Assembly (NCBI GenBank): GCA_934045905.1
Contig: OW203765.1
Coordinates: 19,407,409 to 19,471,408, forward strand
DNA from: Leuctra nigra
Taxonomy: Eukaryota; Arthropoda; Insecta; Plecoptera; Leuctridae
DNA length: 64,000 nucleotides
Direction: 5' to 3'
Position 1 is the first letter of the stretch, and each line of letters begins with the position of its first letter. Below, in pieces: positions 58,601 to 64,000 of the stretch. Below the pieces are notes generated by a model, which was given only the letters and a program-made list of their open reading frames with translations, was not told the origin of the DNA and searched no databases. A program made the position numbers and the translations under genes.

Positions 58601-60205
58601 CAGTTTTACGGGTTGTGGGGGAGAGTCTGAGAGACCTAATGTAAATGTACCTACATTCTCGACTTTAAAACATGTTTTTTACATACAATATTTCTATTAT
58701 CCTTTAAAATGGTATTACTGATGTATATCAGTGATGCGCTGCTTCTGTATGCGAGTAGTGTTTGATTAAATGCAATGTGTCAGATCGAGGAGCTGCGCAA
58801 GAAGAAGGGAGCCGCCGAGGGGGAGTATCGCAACTCCATGCCGGCGAGCAGCTACCAGCAACAGAAGCTGCGCGTGTGCGAGGTCTGCTCCGCGTACCTC
58901 GGCATCCACGACAACGACCGTCGACTAGCCGACCACTTCGGCGGCAAGCTGCATCTCGGCTTCATCAAGATCAGGGAGAAGCTGTCTGATTTGGAGGTGA
59001 GCATTCTCAGCCCGAAATCCGCTTCACGGCCATATAGATCCCATTGAACCGAAATGGATTAGGCCAAATCCATAATCACAGAAGTTGCAGAATAACGCCC
59101 CTGAGTAATGCAAGCCGCTTTGAGATTTTTATCTAATGCACACACATTGTACATCAGTGACCTTGCTAAGTACTTGTTACTTTAAATTGTAGTCTTTGAG
59201 CTGCTATGTATGCTATTGATTCCCACATTATAAAAAAGTATCAGTTTTTGTGATATTAAAAGAAATTACTTTTACTTAGATTTCATTTTCAGCCCTCTTT
59301 TAATTATTATATACCTACTACTCCTTGCCCTTAAAATAAGTTGATCTAATTAGGGGTGATATTGAGATGGTAGATGGAGAATGGATATTCAAGTTTCCAT
59401 AATGTAGGTAATATAAAATGTAATGAATGCGACCGCTGTGTCCAGGCCCACGTGGAGTCGCGCAAGGTCCAGAAGCGTCAGCTCACTAAGGACCGAGATC
59501 GAGAGCGTGAACGCGAGCGAGAGGAGCATCGACGCGAGCGAGAAGAGCGAGACGATCGACAGCGGAGCAGCGGCAGCTCCCGCGGTGGCGGCGGCGGCGA
59601 GCGGAGGAGACGAAGTCGGAGTTCAGAGAGAGGTCAGAAGAGGTCACGATCAAGGTCAAAGTCTCAACATGGAGGGAGCAGGTAAATAATGTGATTTCTC
59701 TAGTTGAGTTTATTGAATGCAGACAGTTGCAGACATTTTCCTCTGTAGCCTAGACAAAGTACAACTTGTAATATTTCCTTTGGTTTAAAAAAAAAGGAGT
59801 ATTGAAAGACTAGCCCTAAAAATATATTTTTATGCTACGGGGGGTCAATTCTTGAGATTCACGTGTACGTTTTCATCGTTTAAAATGGGAAAAAGTTAAA
59901 GGCTAAGCAATAGTTGTCGGCTTTTTCAAGTTTTATACAATGCAAACGCGAACGGCTTCAAAACGTAAAACTCGAGAATTGGCCTCCAGACTGGACCTCT
60001 AAGGATAGGCAGGCCCCTGCATTACCAAGAAAATAGTAAATATGTATGACAAATAAATCTCTTTTTGACAAAAGGAGAAGCTTTTAAAAATATGTTCATT
60101 GTCAGCAGGTCTCGAAGATCAAGAAGCAACAGCCGCAATCGTGACTCTCGAAGATATCGCGAGCAGAAGCCTTCTCACAGTGAAAAACGCAAGTCAGAGG
60201 GCTGA
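49628..60205 (+). CDS. Luc7l: LUC7-like U1 snRNP-associated splicing factor
   Basis: Exons: 49628-49688, 52913-53007, 56233-56331, 58221-58439, 58784-58996, 59446-59681, 60109-60205 (TGA). The sum is 1020 nt, 339 residues. LUC7 proteins join the U1 snRNP and help choose 5' splice sites. Seen: N-terminal AMLDQLMGTGRNG; first zinc finger of CCCH type (VCKSFLLACCPHEIL to GECPKIHD, residues about 35-64); a long coiled coil in exon 4 (HLQAFIADCDRRTELAKQR onward, 86-158); NSMPASSYQQQKLRVCEVC and second zinc finger with C190, C193, H209, H215; then an Arg/Glu-rich and RS-rich tail (about 245-335). The family split LUC7L versus LUC7L2 cannot be made, since insects usually have a single co-orthologue. 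Intron 1 is mainly one hAT element containing a pogo-like element. AATAAA at 60406-60411. Confidence 0.95.
50441..50546. repeat. Small foldback inside the 50072-52581 element
   Basis: GTCAGGGAAATTAGAT at 50441-50456 pairs with ATCTAATTTCCTTGAC at 50531-50546; TCTCTCTG/CAGAGAGA also pair inside. A short MITE is likely. Confidence 0.45.
51125..52525 (-). mobile_element. pogo/mariner-like DNA element with residual ORF
   Basis: Ends GGGTCACCTGGGGGAAGTGT / CACTTCCCCCGGGTGACCT, flanked by TA (51123-51124, 52526-52527), 1401 bp. The unit GGGGGAAGTGTGACA is also repeated inside (51323-51380, 52152-52170). The minus strand holds two overlapping ORFs, 51763-52002 and 51504-51902, frameshifted near 51770. 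Together they resemble the C-terminal region of pogo-type transposases of insects (acidic linker, YVLVKFEKK, then VENIIGILPSP). The DDE core is absent. Confidence 0.65.
51504..52002 (-). pseudogene. Degraded transposase C-terminal region
   Basis: Minus-strand coding remnant in the pogo-like element. The upstream part (52002 to about 51770) is basic then acidic (SGSEDDPQPINVSDEEENGQ) and leads to TGTYVLVKFEKK; a shift of frame near 51770 then gives SSPYVYVCVIQRP and ends FEKP-stop at 51504. No DDE catalytic residues, no start-to-stop transposase. Assigned from context and from resemblance to known pogo-derived C-terminal tails. Confidence 0.5.
52595..52686. mobile_element. Short Tc1/mariner-type MITE
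   Basis: 92 bp with CAGTGAGATTCAG / CTGAATCTCACTG ends and TA on both sides (52593-52594, 52687-52688). Ends starting CAGT with TA duplication are typical of Tc1/mariner. GTGCCCCT/AGGGGCAC pairs in the centre. Only 13 bp after the preceding hAT element. Confidence 0.7.
53008..54440. other. LUC7-like intron 2, plain AT-rich part
   Basis: No repeats with ends, genes or RNA structures were recognised here; scattered ACCTACCTA-type microsatellite fragments, which occur all over the window. Confidence 0.4.
54440..54900. other. GC-richer intronic island of unknown nature
   Basis: Within LUC7-like intron 2 the base composition changes for about 450 bases, with many CG dinucleotides and ATATC/GATAT words. 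The minus strand is open for 106 codons (54528-54848) but has no recognisable domain. It could be an old transposon fragment or a regulatory segment. Confidence 0.3.
55557..56058. mobile_element. MITE with TAGCGGCGTTCTAGAA ends
   Basis: Left TAGCGGCGTTCTAGAACTCA, right GATTCTAGAACACCGCTA, with GCAGCGCTGCAG near both ends. The interior repeats GCTAGAT at least five times. 502 bp, no clear duplication. In LUC7-like intron 2, 174 bp before exon 3. Confidence 0.6.
56875..57542. mobile_element. hAT-like element with AGTCACTTTT arrays
   Basis: Ends CAGGGCTGCCACTTAGTCAC / CAGTGGCAGCCCTG fit the hAT consensus. The flanking repeat is only 5 bp, GTATC (56870-56874, 57543-57547), which points to a 5-bp-TSD subgroup or another superfamily. 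TCACTTTT is reiterated inside both ends. In LUC7-like intron 3. Confidence 0.7.
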
Positions 60206-60559
60206 GCGTTTGACCAGTGTTCCACAGAGAAGATCTAATCAAGAAGACCTCTCATCATCCACGTGAACATCAATAGGATATCATCACATTGTCGAATATT
60301 GTATATTGTGTTACGTAAGGTAGTGACATCAATTGAAGTACCTATTTAAGAAATGAAGAGACAATATTCTCTTCTTTTGAAGTACAACTTTAATTCTTAG
60401 TATTAAATAAAATTACCTACATGTTTCTCGAATTTAAAAAAAATTGTACCTATTTATTACTTGACGTCTGATGTACCATGCTTTTAACTAGAAGATGTTA
60501 TTAAAGAAATTATAAATATTTCGTATTTAATTCAGTTCCCGCCAAGTGGCAACAGCTTC

Positions 60560-60789
60560 CGTTTACTGGAACCACGCAATCGGAGTTCAAAATGGCTGTT
60601 CAGTGTTCATTGAACAGTGGCGCTGACGCCACGTCGTGCCGAAAAAAGGGACTATTTTCATTAAAATCGAATGTAATGTGAAAATGCACGGCGGTTTAAT
60701 AATAATATTATGTTAATAGTATTATTGTAAGTGTTTTATGCTAAAACGTTCGCTACATTATTACTGTCATCATTCACAATATCTCGAAG
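60560..60789 (+). promoter_or_regulatory. Candidate first non-coding exon and promoter of the downstream gene
   Basis: This segment, 355 bp after the LUC7-like stop, is less AT-rich than its surroundings and ends in a strong 5' splice site (CTCGAAG/GTAAGAT at 60789). It has no long ORF; an ATG at 60591 opens only 29 codons. It is a plausible 5' UTR exon for the gene starting at 62321, with the acceptor near 62307. Purely positional inference. Confidence 0.3.
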
Positions 60790-62320
60790 GTAAGATATTT
60801 TTTAGTACAGAGACGACAGGGCTTGATTTATTCGGTGGACCGCATTTCAATGGACAAACTTGATTCGCTTGGCAACTGGAGCACCAGCAAAAATATGTTT
60901 TAATTATGTATATATTTCTATTTAGTCCATATAAATATTACTGTGTTCATTGAATTGTCACATAAAATTTCCGTTCCAAAGAACCTATGGGGCCACTAAA
61001 GAAAAAATTGTAAAAACCAGACTGACCGGACGAATGGGGTACGAACCTGGGTCAGCAAGACATATTTGAAAGCCATATGAGATAATTTCCTACGCGCGTG
61101 GTTCAAATAATTTTCAAGATCTTCTTGTTGCTTTTCAATTTTGTTATTTAATGAAAGTCCATGATCTTTATGTGTGGCCCTTCCATCCATATTAAAATAA
61201 TGTCACGGTATTCGCCATTTACTCCCCCTCCACGCACCTAATTTTCACACTCGAGCGACAATGATAAGGGTACGAAGAACGAAGATTTGCATTGTCGCGA
61301 GCGAGAGCTCGTTTGCCTGGGGGAATGGCAGGCAAAGCAGGGGGCATGAATCGGGGCCCGGCGATGCTAAAATAGCCCCGCCCGCAAGACGGCGTAATGT
61401 CGCCTTTGGGGGGTCGGTGCACAGGAGGCAACAGCGCACGAGTCTCCTCTGACACGTAATTGCGATCAATAGCTTCTGCGCCAACTTAATTGCTTGCTGA
61501 AGACACTTCAAGATTGAATAATGAATATATAAAGTAATTCTCATTTATTAATTACTTTCTGCACCAATATTTTGCCTAGATTGGGGTTCACAAACATGAT
61601 ATCGCATTATTGCGCCGTGATTGTTTCGCTTAGCGGGGGGGAGGGCCACCACATTCAACAGCCGAGTCTGGCTGAATGCAAGTACGATTTCGTCTTGGCT
61701 TCCAGAGTTCAGCCATTACACTTGTGGGTACATATATTTACGTTTATTGCCATTGTTATTCCCTGTTACAATATTTACGTTTTCAAATTGTTATCCTTGA
61801 AACAGCAGCATCTCATTGATTACCAGTTTGCACTCCGTGTTCGTCCAACAATGTGATTATCTCAATTCCAACTGGTGTTAGGCTTAGGCGGTCTTGTTTT
61901 CAAGCAGCACAGTGTTGTGATAGCGTTCAACCAATACAGAAACTCGAGTTGCGACTGCTGTTGCTGAATATTCACGTGCTCCATTTAACACCCTCCAAAT
62001 GTGTCTCGATTGTCATTACAAGGGTCGTGCATCGGGCCTACCACTCGTACGCCCTCTTATTTGTAATCTGTCAATTGTAAATACCACGTTTCAGCATTTA
62101 GCCATCTGCTGAGCGTGGTAATTGGACTTAACATTAGATGCTCTCATTCTAATGAAATTATATTTTGTCTCTTCTACAGATCCCTGCCATAATGGATCTA
62201 TGTGATCTTTATCTCTAAGGTATGTTGGCTAGTGTGCAACAGTTTTTCACTCACTCTACTTTTTTATCATTTGATTCGTGTCACTTACCCCCTTTACTTT
62301 TGGTTTAGATAACGGTTTCA
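60790..62320. other. Region between the LUC7-like gene and the last gene
   Basis: Mostly AT-rich. A GC-rich, CpG-containing segment at 61200-61460 (GGGGCCCGGCGATGC and surroundings) stands out and could be an enhancer or alternative promoter. On the minus strand at 61015-61085 CCCAGGTTCGTACCCC resembles a tRNA T-arm but the rest of a tRNA is absent. No exon could be supported. Confidence 0.35.
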
Positions 62321-62612
62321 ATGCATTGCTGCCAAAGACAAATAATGTTTCCAAACGAATCTACTGTGTCCGACTCCAATGCCTTCACTGAGGAAAGCGA
62401 GGTAAGGAATAAGTATTTTTACTACCTGTGCAACTAAAATGAAGACTAGGTAGGTAGCTATGTAGCCTATAATGGAGATTCTAGTTCTAAATGACATTAT
62501 CTTCCAGGACAAAGTGACTGGTTGGAGGCATCCAGTCAGCTATGTTGGAAGCAATCGAGTGACACTCAGCCCCACATTTCCTACCGACCAAGTGCCTGAC
62601 ATGGAAAGCCTG
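62321..62612 (+). CDS. Unrecognised gene, 5' coding exons only (partial)
   Basis: Two coding exons, 62321-62401 and 62508-62612, each a whole number of codons and joined by GT-AG (phase 0). The second ends at another good donor (CTG/GTGAGT), so the gene continues past the window or into exons I could not see. The joined 62 residues are hydrophilic: a Ser/Glu-rich start, then a stretch with GWRHPVSYVGSNRVTL. An in-frame second ATG is at 62345. An acceptor-like TTTAG at 62303-62307 suggests an upstream 5' UTR exon. No domain or family was recognised and no function is proposed. Confidence 0.5.
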
Positions 62613-63349
62613 GTGAGTGATTACTGATTAGTGATTGATTGCCAACAATTTTTCCCAAAAATTAATGTCATGGATGTGTGTTGCCCAGATGGTTTATTCA
62701 GGCATAGATGATTGACATCTTTTAATATCGGTGACAATTAGGACTTCTTCATTTGATTTGGAGTAATTTTGACCACAGGTATTGTTGTTTCACATGGTTT
62801 CACCACCTCTGTACCTACCTATTACTTTAGGTAGTAGTTAGTGTTGTTTATTGGCGTTAACAGCTAGGTTATCAGCGCCAATTACTTTAGGAATAGGCTC
62901 CTCCACCTAGGTATGTACACCTATTGTACCTTCAAATCTCGGTGTAGGTCAAGCAGGCCAGTAAGATGCAGCAATAGCACATGTGTTTGGGCTGATTATT
63001 TTCTAGTTAAGATAAAGCTGATTATGAATGACTACCGACTCTCGGATGTGATTGTTTTTCATTTTCTAGCTGGATAATGTTCTATTCATGTTGATGTTGG
63101 TTGGTTGGCAGAAAAGTAAACTTATTGACCAGCTTCACATAAGAAGGAACATCGAATGATCTTGAACTCGATCTGTAAAATTGCACCAGAATATTAATTG
63201 AGCGAGCATCTCCTTTTTTGCTCTTTTGGCATGGAGTTTTTTTTTCTTAATACTTACCATTGATATAGATTGCACCATTTCTCCAATTAAGCTGAAATTT
63301 TGCACATAGGACGGATCATCTCTGGGGCTTACAGACCCTAATGTTTAGA

Positions 63350-63400
63350 ATAGGTATTCGTTGATTGGTTCAAATTTTAAAAAATTATCTTTCGATTGAT
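63350..63400 (+). repeat. Dispersed AT-rich repeat (copy 2)
   Basis: GATTGGTTCAAATTTTAAAA followed by TTATCTTTCGATTG is the reverse complement of the block near 24680-24710. Confidence 0.35.
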
Positions 63401-63439
63401 TGAACCGATCTTGAAATTTGCCAGGTCAATGTCATTAAT

Positions 63440-63547
63440 CGTTTTCCACTGGCTGCACTAGGGCTGCACTGAAATGACGTCACCATACAAAACTCGATGT
63501 AAATTTCAAACAGAAAGCAGAACTAGTGCGGCCAGTGAAAACGCCAT
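63440..63547. mobile_element. Foldback MITE with ACTGGC(T/C)GCAC arms (copy 3)
   Basis: CGTTTTCCACTGGCTGCACT / AGTGCGGCCAGTGAAAACGC with TGACGTCA at 63475-63482. Lacks the CGA in the arms seen in copies 1 and 2. Confidence 0.65.
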
Positions 63548-63712
63548 GATCAACTTTTTATTGAAGTTTACAAAGTTTAGCAAAATCATCCAATTGGTTA
63601 AAAAAAATTAAAACTTTCGAATACCTAGTTGAAAATAAAAATGTTCTGATTAAAGCTCAAATTTGGCATGGTGATTAAGACCAGCATCACCTCATATCGA
63701 TACCAAATAGGC

Positions 63713-63950
63713 AAAAGGGCCTAAGCCCCGCTTTTTGAGAAATCAATGTTTTTAGCATTTCTATAACTGGAATGTCATTTACACAATCTGGTAAAAGGAC
63801 ATAAGCGACATATGAACAGTTTCATAGATATTTACACTTTAAATATGACTTTAAGTGCGTAAGCGCCAGTGACATATTGTCATATGAATTAAAGGGCGTA
63901 AGCGACATTGAAATGTTGATTTGATATAGTAAATTGGGGCGTAAGCGCCA
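63713..63950 (+). repeat. Reiterated GGGCGTAAGCGMCA motif
   Basis: Five related short words at 63713, 63794, 63851, 63892 and 63936 (AAAGGACATAAGCGACAT, GTGCGTAAGCGCCA, AAAGGGCGTAAGCGACAT, GGGGCGTAAGCGCCA and a divergent AAGGGCCTAAGCCCC), spaced about 40-80 bases in AT-rich sequence. The run probably continues past the window end. Likely part of a transposon. Confidence 0.45.
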
Positions 63951-64000
63951 AATGTATTACTATTTAGTATTTTCAGACTGATCTATATTGTAAAATGTCC

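Noticed and set aside
61010..61090. tRNA-like T-arm on the minus strand
   Set aside because: GGTTCGTACCCC fits a T-loop, but no full cloverleaf can be drawn.
1..64000. Scattered TAGGTACCTACCTA microsatellite words as regulatory sites
   Set aside because: They occur throughout introns and spacers without positional pattern and look like genome-wide simple-sequence background.
1..64000. Endogenous virus, CRISPR array, biosynthetic cluster or bacterial insert
   Set aside because: No viral replicase, capsid or integrase-like reading frame, no spaced direct-repeat array and no intronless gene group was found on either strand.

Overview
This window is an insect nuclear genome segment. It has long AT-rich introns (roughly 0.1 to 4 kb), small GC-richer exons with canonical GT-AG junctions, and many DNA-transposon remnants. 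A 7tm_6 odorant receptor gene, a family confined to insects, fixes the class. The order is not determined; no host-specific marker was recognised.

Five multi-exon plus-strand genes can be rebuilt by joining exons in phase, followed by the 5' end of a sixth: (1) an insect odorant receptor, 4183-9534, 6 coding exons; (2) long-form tRNase Z (ELAC2/RNaseZ), 10206-19670, 11 exons, 809 codons; (3) thioredoxin domain-containing protein 11 (TXNDC11), 21328-36107, 12 exons, 806 codons; (4) translation release factor eRF3 (GSPT1), 37426-47618, 9 exons, 568 codons; (5) a LUC7-like U1 snRNP splicing factor, 49628-60205, 7 exons, 339 codons; (6) an unrecognised gene with two coding exons at 62321-62612 that leaves the window. 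In genes 1-5 the exon lengths add up to whole codons with no internal stop, so they look intact. Genes 2, 4 and 5 act in RNA processing or translation, gene 3 in the ER, gene 1 in chemosensation. They share orientation only; nothing shows common regulation.

Most of the rest is transposon-derived. I could delimit about 30 elements from terminal inverted repeats and target-site duplications. They include seven hAT-type elements with exact 8-bp duplications or clear hAT termini, two nearly identical copies of one 0.87-kb hAT MITE (one in ELAC2, one in TXNDC11), a piggyBac-type element flanked by TTAA, a pogo/mariner-like element with a residual ORF nested in a hAT element, a short mariner-type MITE, a P-element-like 31-bp inverted-repeat element, three dispersed foldback MITE families, a LINE 3' fragment and SINE-like tails. 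The last intron of TXNDC11 (31902-35906) holds a three-level nest: a hAT MITE inside a hAT element inside one of two tandem copies of a further MITE. Exons are untouched throughout.

There is no CRISPR array, rRNA, convincing tRNA gene or prokaryotic-type operon. No new enzymatic system is evident. The most unusual items are the odorant receptor's very long intracellular loop, the layered transposon architecture, and a group of hAT elements that each carry a different reiterated palindromic motif just inside their ends.
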